From JAAEPI01 sp964352625 (GTDB taxonomy: Bacteria > Bacteroidota > Bacteroidia > Cytophagales > Cyclobacteriaceae), in assembly GCA_964352625.1 (NCBI GenBank), contig CAYGSD010000007.1, positions 1 to 64,000 on the forward strand: a DNA stretch of 64,000 bases, written 5' to 3'. Under the pieces are notes generated by a model. That model had not been told where the DNA came from. It made no database searches and saw nothing but the letters and a program-made list of their open reading frames with translations. This document shows positions 37,301-46,800 of the stretch, piece after piece. Both the position numbers and the translations under genes were made by a program. How positions within the stretch are numbered: position 1 is the stretch's first letter; every line of letters begins with the position of its first letter.

Positions 37301-38310
37301 AATACATTCTTACCCCTCGCGATGAAGTCGCAAACCATATTGCTTATCAGCTGAGACTTGCCGGACCCAGGTGGCCCCTGAATCACAAGTGACTGGCCTC
37401 TTTTGATTTGGGCCAGAGCATGCTCTTGATAGGCATCAATTCTAAATGGAGTGAAGGTGTTTTCCTCCCTGACCAAATCTGAGAAACGTGTTTTGTTTTC
37501 TTCAAGAGCATGAGAGAAAAAATCAGCAATCTCACCATCAGGCTTGGTGTCTAGCAGGTGTATATAGTCAGGCACAAGGTATGATCCTGCCTGAGGAAAA
37601 ATGCCAAGCACAGCGTGCGGATGCATTTTTAGTTCACCATCGTGTTCTGAGGACTCCAATTGCTCCTTTCTAAGGTCAAGAAAAGGCTTGAGCTGATCGG
37701 TGAAATTCTCCGTGTTGAAGTTGACCTCCACCTTGCTGCTTCTCAGCAACTCGTATAATTGAGTTCTGAATTTTATGCTGTCATTGTCATAGTCATCTAT
37801 TACTTGCTCTATCAAATCTTCGTCGAGTGAGACCTTATTATAGTAGGCATACGCCAAAAGGAACGTCTTATTGAGCGTGGTGTTCACGTCCTTTCTTCGC
37901 ACCAGTTCCCATTTACCCTGATTAAGAATCAGCTCTACAGGGAAGAAAATTAGTGGACACCTGACCAAGGTGCCATCAGAAAATTTACCTTGAACGAATG
38001 GCCAACCTACGTACAAATCCTTTGCGCCACGCTCCTCAAAAATAAACTTATCCACGCGCTGGATTTTCTTCAACCGCCGGCTTGTAATATTCGAAGAAGC
38101 ATCCCTGCTGTCCATTTCATCGCAAAGGGACAATCTTGAAGTGCCGCCTATCAGGCCATCAATGATCTTGAAACTGGGCTCCTCTAGTGCGAAATTGAGA
38201 TCATGAATATCCAGGAAATGGTCAGCCACCAAGCGCTGAAGGAGTAGCGATCGGTTATTGCCGGAAAGGTTGGTTAATCGGCGGAGATACGATTGTAAGA
38301 TTTTCTCCAT
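34327..38310 (-). CDS. DUF4011-type SF1 helicase with degenerate Vsr/MTES_1575-like nuclease tail
   Basis: A 1327-residue multi-domain protein. The N-terminus (LRRLTNLSGNNRSLLL) matches the DUF4011 domain. Walker A GPPGSGKS is at 312-319 and the Walker B DEAS (VIFDEASQC) at 944-947, followed by VVAGDDKQL and a VTRAKEEIYLV motif VI, so this is an Upf1-like SF1 helicase with a coiled-coil insertion of about 600 residues. The final about 90 residues resemble the Vsr-type endonuclease of this superfamily (Asp1256, then TDDDLYHDTLSAK around His1277 and RVYSREFW), but the glutamate of the usual ECDG is a threonine, so nuclease activity is uncertain. Domain order recalls the Hhe helicase-nuclease defence protein. 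It follows the HhH gene by 14 bp and overlaps the HEAT gene. Confidence 0.82.
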   Translation of the reverse strand: MEKILQSYLRRLTNLSGNNRSLLLQRLVADHFLDIHDLNFALEEPSFKIIDGLIGGTSRLSLCDEMDSRDASSNITSRRLKKIQRVDKFIFEERGAKDLYVGWPFVQGKFSDGTLVRCPLIFFPVELILNQGKWELVRRKDVNTTLNKTFLLAYAYYNKVSLDEDLIEQVIDDYDNDSIKFRTQLYELLRSSKVEVNFNTENFTDQLKPFLDLRKEQLESSEHDGELKMHPHAVLGIFPQAGSYLVPDYIHLLDTKPDGEIADFFSHALEENKTRFSDLVREENTFTPFRIDAYQEHALAQIKRGQSLVIQGPPGSGKSQLISNMVCDFIARGKNVLLVCQKRAALDVVYERLRSKGLTDFVGLVHDFKNDRKVIYEQINKQIENLDEYESLNNGLDTIYLERQFQQASRKLDQLSEELFEFKEALFSEVDCGKSVKELYLISSPERSSVALNQEYRALTYNDAPDFENRLGQYLDYFEQLELKECFWAGGVSFSKFGVKDLTRLKEILGELEGFGKWIEASAQAFTKQKMDYETVVHFQSKREKFDDLLEDLSDEKVYQKFKEVIAKSPKEPLEVLLKLEQSIIGCFKGAGPEISLPFDQLGRFQEALESAIKARKGLFSWLKWKLTSADKVFITRVLIANDLRSDKEGFEVLLARIDNRLNLEHFISEVKAHDWMAGFPAKVRKIDIQNWFFTLKEAVKAYKARNDIRTLSEFISAPEFELDAYKERVHALIDLLDQVPEQTKKWEGYLSDSQLRALMMGKMDIKQASKELNRDFDSIVELHKIKESFTTTESDVVSKLVEEYSSKETCLSLFQNSLALAWIDHIETKYPILRAVSSKKLDHMVSELQQANREKRIASRDILLLKSRERTYAGVEYNRLNNRTTYRDLQHQVTKKRRIWPIRRVISAYSEELFNLLPCWMASPESASAIFPMERYFDLVIFDEASQCFSERGLPAMARGQQIVVAGDDKQLQPNDLYRVRWDEENEEDIPELEVDSLLDLAKKYVPEVSLQGHYRSKSLQLIEFSNERFYNGKLKMLPHFDVANDPEPCIHYVKVEGIWENNVNDVEAGEVVKIVKKLVKSGDEKSIAIVTFNAKQQNHVMDVLEEAAIKEGFLIPENLIIKNIENIQGDERDVVIFSTAYGPDKSGKLRLQFGMLNQKGGENRLNVAVTRAKEEIYLVTSIHPNELNTEEAKNPGPRFLKEYLEYAFNISKKKWKPAPHKDESRGQDWYLRNQLPNLVNEPNLKLEKNHPYADLTLSESKQYKALVFTDDDLYHDTLSAKQAYAYQVSHLSEKKWESARVYSREFWMDRATVVDRLEKLVKRVS

Positions 38311-38324
38311 TCTCAGTCTGGTGA

Positions 38325-39233
38325 CTAAAGAGAAAGATAAGGAGCTATTTTATGATAGAGACTATCATCCAAAACTTTTATGTTTTTGAGTTCGCTGATG
38401 TCACCAAAATCGCCGTGAACTTCTCGATAGTTAATTATGATCTTGGCAAGACCGTAATCTATGTATGGATGACTGGCCAGGACTTTAATAGAATCTGTTT
38501 TATTTAGAGAAATTTGGTTGTGCGGTGTGATGATAGAGCAATGCTTTGAGATTTCACTAATCACTTCAGGCTTCAAACCATACACTTCATTAAGTTGGGT
38601 AATGTCCTGATACCCCCCCAGAAGTTCGCGGTATTTCAAAATCCGCTTACTCAAAACTTCCCCGATACCCCTCACCTTCTGTAGCTCCTCAGACGTGGCG
38701 GTGTTCAAGTCGAATGAAAAATTCTCTTCAAGGTCTACAGCAGCATAAACTTCTATGGACTCTTCCAGCTTATTTCTTTCAGGGATCACGATCGTCGCTT
38801 TGACCTTGTCGTACAACTCATCCGAAAATCCATATATTTTTTTCAGATCTTCACGCTTACGGAATTGCCCTCCCTTACTTCGATAGTTCACTATTCGGTT
38901 GGCCATTTTCTCTGGAAACCCTGCCTCTACTAGCTTTTCGGCAGAATCCGAATTGGGATCAACAAATACATTTTTTCTTTTAGTATTGAATTCCTCCTTC
39001 TTTTTTCTCTCCTCCTCCACCTTTATGGACTTCTCCATTTCAAGCACCCACAATGACAATGACTCACCAGAGTCAAAATCTGGAACATAGAAGTGAAAAT
39101 AGACACGAGGAATAACCGCAACAGCAAAGACCAACAACATCAAAACAAGGAATCCGTTAGTTTCCGTCTTGGAAAACCCAAACACGTCCATCACAAACCT
39201 TCTGAATTTTCTGATTAATCTCATACTATTCAA
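38325..39233 (-). CDS. Membrane-anchored ComEA-like helix-hairpin-helix protein
   Basis: A 302-residue protein. An N-terminal basic stretch and one membrane helix (about 28-50, NGFLVLMLLVFAVAVIP) precede a charged coiled coil (about 65-85) and three tandem HhH modules (about 95-150, 172-230, 238-300). The second, FDLNTATSEELQKVRGIGEVLSKRILKYREL, is the classical ComEA DNA-binding form. It should sit at the membrane with the HhH region binding DNA. It could serve DNA uptake or, given the helicase 14 bp downstream, nucleic-acid processing. It is transcribed away from hemA across 71 bp. Confidence 0.88.
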   Translation of the reverse strand: MNSMRLIRKFRRFVMDVFGFSKTETNGFLVLMLLVFAVAVIPRVYFHFYVPDFDSGESLSLWVLEMEKSIKVEEERKKKEEFNTKRKNVFVDPNSDSAEKLVEAGFPEKMANRIVNYRSKGGQFRKREDLKKIYGFSDELYDKVKATIVIPERNKLEESIEVYAAVDLEENFSFDLNTATSEELQKVRGIGEVLSKRILKYRELLGGYQDITQLNEVYGLKPEVISEISKHCSIITPHNQISLNKTDSIKVLASHPYIDYGLAKIIINYREVHGDFGDISELKNIKVLDDSLYHKIAPYLSL

Positions 39234-39278
39234 GTGTTGGAATGGACAACTTTGTATCTCGCAATGCGCTTAATCCAA

Positions 39279-39286
39279 TACATTTG
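39279..39286 (+). promoter_or_regulatory. Exact -7 box upstream of hemA
   Basis: TACATTTG matches TAnnTTTG exactly and lies 18 bp upstream of the hemA ATG. A TTTG lies upstream at 39251-39254, but with about 24 bp spacing, longer than the usual 19-20. Confidence 0.5.
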
Positions 39287-39304
39287 CAGGCAGGATAAAA
39301 GATC

Positions 39305-40558
39305 ATGAATCAGCATTTTCGATTTGTAGGAATCAGTCATCGGGACTCACCGTTAGACTTAAGAGAAAAATTAGCTTTTCAAGAGGATAACACCAAGGAG
39401 TTTTTTAAAAAACTAAAAGAGGTACATAGTATATCTGAGGCAATGATCGTTTCAACCTGCAACAGGACCGAGATATACTTTAGCAGCATCTCGCCATTTG
39501 AGCAAGAAGTGGTCAAACTAGCCTGTATTCAAAAAGGACTCGATTACTCCGAAATTTCTTCCTACCTGCACATGCTTAATGGCACTCAGGCTGTCGAACA
39601 TCTATTCAAGGTAAGCCTTGGCTTAGATGCCCGAGTGTTGGGCGACATCCAGATAATAAATCAGGTGAAGAATGCCTATCAATGGTCTGCCGATGAAAAT
39701 ATGGCCGGCCCTATGCTCCACAGGTTGATGCACACAATCTTTTTTGCAAACAAACGGGTGACTCAGGAGACTGCCTTTAGGGATGGATCTGGCTCAGTAG
39801 CAAGCGTGGCAGTTTCGCTTATCTCTACCCTTTCTGGGATGCTCAATGATCCGAGGATACTTTTGATCGGCACAGGAGAAATAGGCCAAAATGTTCTAGA
39901 AAATCTTGGCGGGTTCACAGACGTTACAATCATTAATCGAACAAGAGAAAGAGCCGAATTACTTGCAAACCAACGTGGCTACAGAGTAGCTGATTTTGAA
40001 AATCTCAAGGAAGAAGCCAATAAAGCTGATGTGATCATTGCAGCCATTTCTTCCGATGATACCCTCCTGACCGGCGCTGACATCCAGCCGACGCTCACCC
40101 AAAAATTACTTATTGATCTATCGGTACCCAGAGTGATCGACGAATCGGTGGAGAAGGTACAAGGCACGGTGCTCTACAATGTTGATCAGATAGAAGAGAA
40201 GGCCTCAGAGGTTTTGGAGATTAGGAAAAAAGCCGTTTCGGAGGTGGAGAAAATTTTGAAGGAACACCTTGAAGACTTCAATAATTGGACGGACGAGATG
40301 GCAGTATCACCGACCATTCAGCTACTAAAAGATCGTCTCGAGCAAATTCGCCAAGAAGAACTTGCAAAGCACTTCAAGAAACTCACTGACAAGGAATACG
40401 ACCTCATCAATACGGTGACCAAAAGTATGATACAAAAGGTTATCAAATTGCCGGTACTTGAACTGAAAGCTGCCTGCAAAAGAGGGGAGGCCGAAACACT
40501 TGTAGAAGCACTCAGCGATATTTTTAACCTCGAGAAAATCTCTGAGAAAAAGAGCTGA
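39305..40558 (+). CDS. hemA: Glutamyl-tRNA reductase
   Basis: A 417-residue HemA, which reduces glutamyl-tRNA to glutamate-1-semialdehyde, the first committed step of C5-pathway heme synthesis. The catalytic Cys52 is in VSTCNRTEIY and the binding motif SHRDSP is at 11-16. GTGEIGQNV is the NADPH motif, DLSVPRVID follows, and the C-terminal helical dimerisation domain ends the protein. An exact -7 box precedes it. The WG-repeat gene starts 7 bp downstream and is probably co-transcribed. No other heme genes are in the window. Confidence 0.96.
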   Translation: MNQHFRFVGISHRDSPLDLREKLAFQEDNTKEFFKKLKEVHSISEAMIVSTCNRTEIYFSSISPFEQEVVKLACIQKGLDYSEISSYLHMLNGTQAVEHLFKVSLGLDARVLGDIQIINQVKNAYQWSADENMAGPMLHRLMHTIFFANKRVTQETAFRDGSGSVASVAVSLISTLSGMLNDPRILLIGTGEIGQNVLENLGGFTDVTIINRTRERAELLANQRGYRVADFENLKEEANKADVIIAAISSDDTLLTGADIQPTLTQKLLIDLSVPRVIDESVEKVQGTVLYNVDQIEEKASEVLEIRKKAVSEVEKILKEHLEDFNNWTDEMAVSPTIQLLKDRLEQIRQEELAKHFKKLTDKEYDLINTVTKSMIQKVIKLPVLELKAACKRGEAETLVEALSDIFNLEKISEKKS

Positions 40559-40565
40559 ACGTAGT

Positions 40566-42686
40566 ATGAAACTAGGTTCAATTTTTCTACTGGCTTGCTT
40601 GCAAGTCCTATCTCAGAACAATTACCAAACCTTCGAATCAAACAATTTCACTGGATTAAAGGATGCCAATGGGAATGTTGCCATTCAGCCGGTTTACGAA
40701 AAATTGGGCTGGACGAATTACCTTGATCAGCCATTCAATGAGACTATAGGTGTGCAAAAAGGTGAGAAATGGGGCTTACTTGCTTTGTCCGGGAAAGAGT
40801 TGGTTCCAGCCATTTATGACAAGCTGGAGCCCTTTTTTAGAAACTATTATAAGGTAGCCATCAAGGGGAAGTTTACTAACAGATACTTCTATGGCCTTAT
40901 TGACGATCGTGGCAAGATCGTACTCAACCTCGATTATTTCGCACTAGACCAACTGGAAGAATTCGCCATAGCCACAAAGCTAGAAGAGGCTAAGTTTCTT
41001 CAAGGTGCACTGAATGAAGAACTAAAATGGCTGACTCCAATTAGCTACGAGAGCATAAGAAAGGAAGAGAAGCTCATTATTGCCAAATCACCAAATGCCC
41101 AATTTGACATCTATGATTTGAGGGGAAGGAATTTGGCGTCAGAGCTTGATGAATTGGAGGAGAAAAGGAGCTATTTGATAACCAATCACCGCGGCAAAGT
41201 GGGGAGAATTTCTTGGGACGGACAGCAAGTAGCTCCAGCGGTGAACAAAAAAATTACCTTAGATGGAGAATTGATTCCCTTCCCAAGTTGGCTAATAGAT
41301 CCTGAGGGCGAGAATTTTAAAGTGTCAGGAGACTCATTGGCTAGATGGAATCTGGAGTGGCTGGTTCACAGAAATAGCTTCTTTCAGATTTATTCTGACG
41401 GCAAACCCATCTCGCAAGAATATGAATTCGTGGCAAGAGGCCAACACAATATCATCGCCCGATCGAATGGGAAACTTAACTGGTTGGCTCTTGATATATC
41501 CGGACAGCCAATTCTCCAAAATGGCGACTCTATCAAGTCGGTTGGCAATTTCCTTGTAGCGAAACAGAAAAACCAATGGTCAGTGTACGACCGGCTCGGT
41601 CACAGACTTACTGATAAAACGTTTGAGGCAGTTGTCAATAAGAATAGCAGATATCTGGCTGTCAAAAAGCATGATTATTGGGCCATCCTTGATGGTGTCA
41701 AAAAGGAACTATCTCCCTTTCGGTATGATGAGGTTGGCGACATAATTGGGTCAAAGGCGGTCGTGCGATACATTCATCAATGGGGCGTTTTTCATCCTGA
41801 TCATGGCTGGCTGCTACAGCCCAATTTTAAAGAAATTCATCACTGGAACGGACATTTTATTGCTCAAAGGAAAGATGCCTACTATCTCTACGATGAGACC
41901 GGATTTCCCCTCTTTCAGACCATTGATCAACTTATTCCCCGAAATGACATGATCCTAATTTTCCATGAGGGAAATTTTAGTGTGGTGGGGAAAAACGGTA
42001 AGCCGCTCGCCAACACCGAGTTCAGGTCGGTAAGTAAATGGATTGATTATTTTGAATTGAATTCAGACTGGTCCGAGCTGATTCACGAGGATGGTCGCAA
42101 GATTCTAAAACCAAAAGACATGGTTCAGGACGTGGCTGGATTTTCTGAAGGGTATTTTCTTATCAGGAAAAACAATCAATATGGTTTTGTAGATACAGAC
42201 GGCAAACTGCGAATTGCCAATCGGTATGATTCGGCACAGGTCTTCTCTGAAGGTTTGGCTCCCATCCAATTGCGTGGAAAATGGGGATTCATTGATGCCA
42301 ATGAAAAACTCGTAATTCAACCTCATTATCAAGAAGTATCCGCTTTCCAGAACGGAATTGCTACCTACCGACTCAACAACCTCTATGGCTTCCTGAGCGC
42401 AGAAGGCCGTGAGATAAGCAAAGCTGTCTATCCGGAAATTCAGCGAACCGCCTTTGGTAATTACATTCTGACTGATGAAATGGAGCGCATCGGATTTGCC
42501 AACCAAAAAGGAATTTTAAGTCTATCACCGTCTTTCGAGGCTATTGTAGACTTGGGTGACAATAGAATCAAAACAACGCGAAACGGTAAGGCTGGTCTGC
42601 TCAATTACTCTGGGAGAGAAGTGCTTGGATTTGACTATGACGACATCCAAATTAAGAATGGCCGCCTCCTGTTACACAAGGATTAG
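40566..42686 (+). CDS. WG-repeat (KWG) secreted protein
   Basis: A 706-residue protein with a signal-like N-terminus (MKLGSIFLLACLQ) and many WG repeats of about 45 residues, each with a KWGLL, QWGVF or KWGFID-type turn (e.g. KGEKWGLLALSGK, RGKWGFIDANEKLVIQP). Such repeats form beta-rich scaffolds of unknown function, often outside the cytoplasm. It follows hemA by 7 bp. The stop overlaps the end of porV tail to tail by 4 bp. Likely exported structural or binding protein, function unknown. Confidence 0.85.
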   Translation: MKLGSIFLLACLQVLSQNNYQTFESNNFTGLKDANGNVAIQPVYEKLGWTNYLDQPFNETIGVQKGEKWGLLALSGKELVPAIYDKLEPFFRNYYKVAIKGKFTNRYFYGLIDDRGKIVLNLDYFALDQLEEFAIATKLEEAKFLQGALNEELKWLTPISYESIRKEEKLIIAKSPNAQFDIYDLRGRNLASELDELEEKRSYLITNHRGKVGRISWDGQQVAPAVNKKITLDGELIPFPSWLIDPEGENFKVSGDSLARWNLEWLVHRNSFFQIYSDGKPISQEYEFVARGQHNIIARSNGKLNWLALDISGQPILQNGDSIKSVGNFLVAKQKNQWSVYDRLGHRLTDKTFEAVVNKNSRYLAVKKHDYWAILDGVKKELSPFRYDEVGDIIGSKAVVRYIHQWGVFHPDHGWLLQPNFKEIHHWNGHFIAQRKDAYYLYDETGFPLFQTIDQLIPRNDMILIFHEGNFSVVGKNGKPLANTEFRSVSKWIDYFELNSDWSELIHEDGRKILKPKDMVQDVAGFSEGYFLIRKNNQYGFVDTDGKLRIANRYDSAQVFSEGLAPIQLRGKWGFIDANEKLVIQPHYQEVSAFQNGIATYRLNNLYGFLSAEGREISKAVYPEIQRTAFGNYILTDEMERIGFANQKGILSLSPSFEAIVDLGDNRIKTTRNGKAGLLNYSGREVLGFDYDDIQIKNGRLLLHKD

Positions 42687-43846
42687 TTGCCTGCCTCTGG
42701 GTTGGTCTTGTCCAAGTTGAAAATGAACGACAGTCGCAGCGTATCTCCCAATGGATGATTCTGAACTTGAGGAATCAGGTAAGAAAAATCCACACCGAAC
42801 ACTTGGTATCTGAACCCAACCCCCGCAGTGAAGTACTTTCTATTACCTTTCAACTGATGCTCGTTGAAATATCCTGCACGTGTCGCAAAAACATCTTTGT
42901 ACCAATACTCCACACCAAAGGAATAGGTTAGTTCTTTGACCTCCTCCGCAAATCCGCCTGGCGCATCGCCGAACGAGCCGAAGGTGCCACTGAGCAATGA
43001 TCGATTTGGATCCTTTCCTGCAATTATTTCACCTGTTTCTTCGTCCACAATCGGGGGAGTCGGCACCAACAGCTTGTTTACATCCACCATAATGGTGATG
43101 CTGTTGAAGGCATCAAGGTTCGTAGTGAATGCCGTCCCAACTCTTAAGTTTCCAGGGATAAAATCTTCGTTATCCTCAGTGCTATATGATACCTTCTGTC
43201 CGATGTTTGAAATATTCAACCCAAGGGCCAATTCAGAATTTCTACCGCTTAGTATAAATGGCTTCTTGTAATACACCCCCATATCCACGCCAATGCTTGT
43301 TCCGGCCTTTGATCCCGCCGCATTATTCAATTGACCTGTCAGATTCGACCAAATGAACCGACCTGCAATCCCAACACTTAAGTTTTCGGTAAGCTTGCGT
43401 GAGTAAGCTCCATCAAACGCCACTTCTTTCGGATTTTCTATTCCTAGATCACCACCTTCATCGTCTCTTAGAATCAACTCGCCCATATCAAAATATCGCA
43501 TAGACACGCCAATGGTCTCCTGGTTGTTCAGCCTTTTGAAAAACGTCAAATAATTAAGTGACATATCATCCACAATGTTGCCAAGCCAAGGCGAGTAAGA
43601 AAAGGAAAAACCCATCTCATCCTCAATGAATGCTAATTTGGCTGAGTTCCAATGAATACTGTAAGGATCTGGGCTTGAGGCAACTCCAGCATCACCTAAG
43701 GCTGACGCCCGGCTGTCGGGCGCAAAACTCACAAATGGTACAGCAACTGTTATGGGATTATTTTCCTGTCCAGAAATAGTTCCGCTTTGGGCACCTACCA
43801 AAAGAGGAGTAATGGCCACTACTATTAACAGTATTCTCTTCATCAA
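42683..43846 (-). CDS. porV: Type IX secretion outer-membrane protein PorV
   Basis: A 387-residue FadL-like outer-membrane barrel with an N-terminal signal peptide (MMKRILLIVVAITPLLVGAQ). PorV shuttles T9SS cargo from the translocon to the attachment complex containing PorU. Landmarks are VPFVSFAPDSRASALGDAGVA, with the small conserved loop SPDPYSIHWNSAKLAF, and a barrel closing LSFIFNLD. It follows porU by 31 bp on the same strand, the usual T9SS neighbour order. The cargo of this machine includes the protease at 12827. Confidence 0.94.
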   Translation of the reverse strand: MMKRILLIVVAITPLLVGAQSGTISGQENNPITVAVPFVSFAPDSRASALGDAGVASSPDPYSIHWNSAKLAFIEDEMGFSFSYSPWLGNIVDDMSLNYLTFFKRLNNQETIGVSMRYFDMGELILRDDEGGDLGIENPKEVAFDGAYSRKLTENLSVGIAGRFIWSNLTGQLNNAAGSKAGTSIGVDMGVYYKKPFILSGRNSELALGLNISNIGQKVSYSTEDNEDFIPGNLRVGTAFTTNLDAFNSITIMVDVNKLLVPTPPIVDEETGEIIAGKDPNRSLLSGTFGSFGDAPGGFAEEVKELTYSFGVEYWYKDVFATRAGYFNEHQLKGNRKYFTAGVGFRYQVFGVDFSYLIPQVQNHPLGDTLRLSFIFNLDKTNPEAGN

Positions 43847-43877
43847 CTTTCTTTAATTAAAGGGTGCCAAAGTTATG

Positions 43878-46800
43878 CTAATTCCGAATAACCAATCTTC
43901 CCGTGAGCTCGCTAGTGGCTCCATCTGCCAAACTTCTTATTATAGCTCTATAAAGGTAGAGCCCATCCCGTATCCTTTTCTCACTAAAATTTAAATCAAC
44001 TTCTACCGTCCTGTTGCTAAAATCCGCGATTTCCCTTTGAGAAATAGTACGCTCTCCATTCAAGGAATAAAGAGAAACCTCAATCTCAAGAGACTCCCCC
44101 TCCCGATCGTGATCAAATCTTAAATGAGTAAAGGTTCTTGCCGGATTTGGATAAACATTAAAATTAAAAGTCTGAAGTATCGGTTGGTTCGAAACTACAA
44201 AATGAACTGTACGCTCCACAGGATTATTGTATGTGTCAGTCGCTTTAATTTTAGCTGTATATCGTCCCGGTTCCAAATCCTGAAGGGGGTAGACGACAGT
44301 ACCCTTTGTGAAATCGTCAATATCCGAAGTGTAGTAATCATTCACTTCAAAAAGGTCACCGTTTAGCTCTATCGTGATGCCACGGTCAAAGCCCGAATTA
44401 CTGATATTGATGCCATTTTCGTCCGATAGTTCAGCCACTAATATAGCCCCAGCACCTACTCGCGAGCCATTTTTAAAAGATGGTTCATTCAAATAGACAG
44501 TCATGTCAGGAGGTGTTGAATCTTCGAGAGCGTTTTTATTCGTCCCTCCAATTACAAGGTTCTTCGTTGAACCTGATGCATCTTGGTTGGTTTCTTCGCT
44601 GATGGCATAAAAAAGCAGCTTGCCACTTTGGTTCTTGTAGCTAATGTTTCGTGGTATAATGAACTCAATGCTGAATTCGCCATTGCTCACAGTAGCCTCG
44701 CCTCTGAAAAGGGCATTGTCCTGCTCCGTGTATGCGTATGGGTTACTCTCTTGCCCTTTCGATATTTTGTCAGTAGGAATATCAAACAAATCCACGAAAA
44801 TACTTCCATTGAAATCCTGCTGAACAATATCATTGGAGCGAATGCTTCCAGTTACAATTACCCTTTCCAACGCCGAAAGTGTATCTGGCTCCATACCTTG
44901 AAATTGATCTACCACCACCTCAAACTTGGGATAGGCAGGCCGCATCATTGGATCACCTAGCAGGGCAAAGTTCCTATTCACCGGACCTTGAAGGCTATTG
45001 TTTTTCGTGTATTTAAGGATATCACCTAACCTGATGTCCCCTTCGATTCCCACTCCCAAGATGGCCTGATGAAAAGCTTCGTTCAGGAAATAATTGGTAT
45101 TGGCAAACACAGGACGGGTAGTCGTGAGCAAAGCGGCTGCACCTTGCTCCAGAATGAGCAACTGCTCAGCTCCTGAAACGATTTGTGGATCGTCATATCT
45201 TCCAAACTCGCAGGTGGCAGTCACGAAAATAGGAAGCCTCTGATAGTTCGTGAAAGAGCTAATCTCCGATAGGGTGAGCACACTTTCATCCATCCATTGT
45301 CGTGTATTTCCATGACCGATGAAATCGATAAAAAAAGCTCCGTTCTTTACCGCCAGATTGATTGCCCGAGTCAATGCAGACGATTCTTCACGCGATGGAG
45401 TCACTTCCTGCTCGAAAGCATCCAAATACAATTTTCGCGTATTGAAGTTGCTGCTATTATCCACAATGGCAGACAAGGCCTCACCGTGATCCATATGAAT
45501 GTTAGAGTCGCCATCATCAGCCACATAGACGATTTCATTTCTCCATTTGCCCATTGCCCCCGGGCTCGTAGAGTAACGAATGATTTTGTCAACCACTGTT
45601 TTTGCTTCCTGGATTGTCTTGACCGGCAACCTCCCGACACCAATTTCCAGGGTATGATCTCCAAGTGACGATTCCTCCCACTCTCCCTCCGAATCTTCCA
45701 GAAACCCAAAGTAGTCGTCAGAAGAATGACTGAAAATCGGATGCAATGATTGCCGCGATTCATAGATCGGAACCAGATTGGTGTTGTTCGTTTTTCGGTC
45801 TTTGTAGTCGTACGATCCATCGCCAAAAAGTAGGAGATATTTCAGCCGCCCCCCCTCATCAAAGGCATATTTTGCAAAGTCACGAATTGCGGTGACGTCC
45901 TGCATTCCCGAAGAGAACTCATTAAAAACCTCCTGAGTTGAAACTACTGCTACGGTCAACCCAGAATTCGAGCCATGAAAATCTGCCAGTCGCTGTGCTT
46001 GAGCTAGGAATTCGGGATTCGCGACAATAATTCCATCCACCGCCACATTGGACTTGATCGATTGGTTTTGTACAGCTCCAAAGCTTTTCGGGTTTGGGAA
46101 ATTAGTCCCATTAAAAGCAACAAACTCCTTGATCTCATCGGATGCCGAAGAGAAAAGCGTCGTACTTCCGATTAAGGTGTGTTGGATTTTGGCTGGTTCA
46201 GTTCCACTTGTCACATCCCATACTTGGGTCGTGCCATTCGCATTTTCGATTGAATAGGAAGAAATCGCATTGTCTAAACTTTCCACTGATCTGAAATGAA
46301 TTCCAGAATCTGTCACACTTAGTTCACGTTTTACTCTGGCGATGAACCAATTGATATAACCGATAGAAACACCCTCACCGGGATTAAAAGAGAAAGTTAT
46401 TTTCAAATTGTCGGAAGCACCACTAAGCGGGAATTCATCGTAAGATTCCTCCCCCTTAATCGAGTAGGTTGTTCCTGGACCGCTTGGAATAGGATCAATG
46501 ATTAGTGTTCCTCCCTGAGTGTCATTCACGCTCACATCAAACGAACACTCGGCCACAGATCGGGCCATAGCGAATAATTCCAATGCCTCGAATGAAGTGA
46601 CATTTTCCAAGGTGAAATTAAAAGTTTCAGAAAGCTGAGTAGCGGGAGAAAAATCCTCACCAAACCAATCGCGACCTGATTTTAAAATGTTCTCTTCGTC
46701 AAGCTCATATATGATCGCATCATCGAACACGGTGATTTTGGCAGGTTGCTCAGCGAGACTGCCTACCGTGGAAATTCTCTTTCCTGCATCTCCATCGTAA

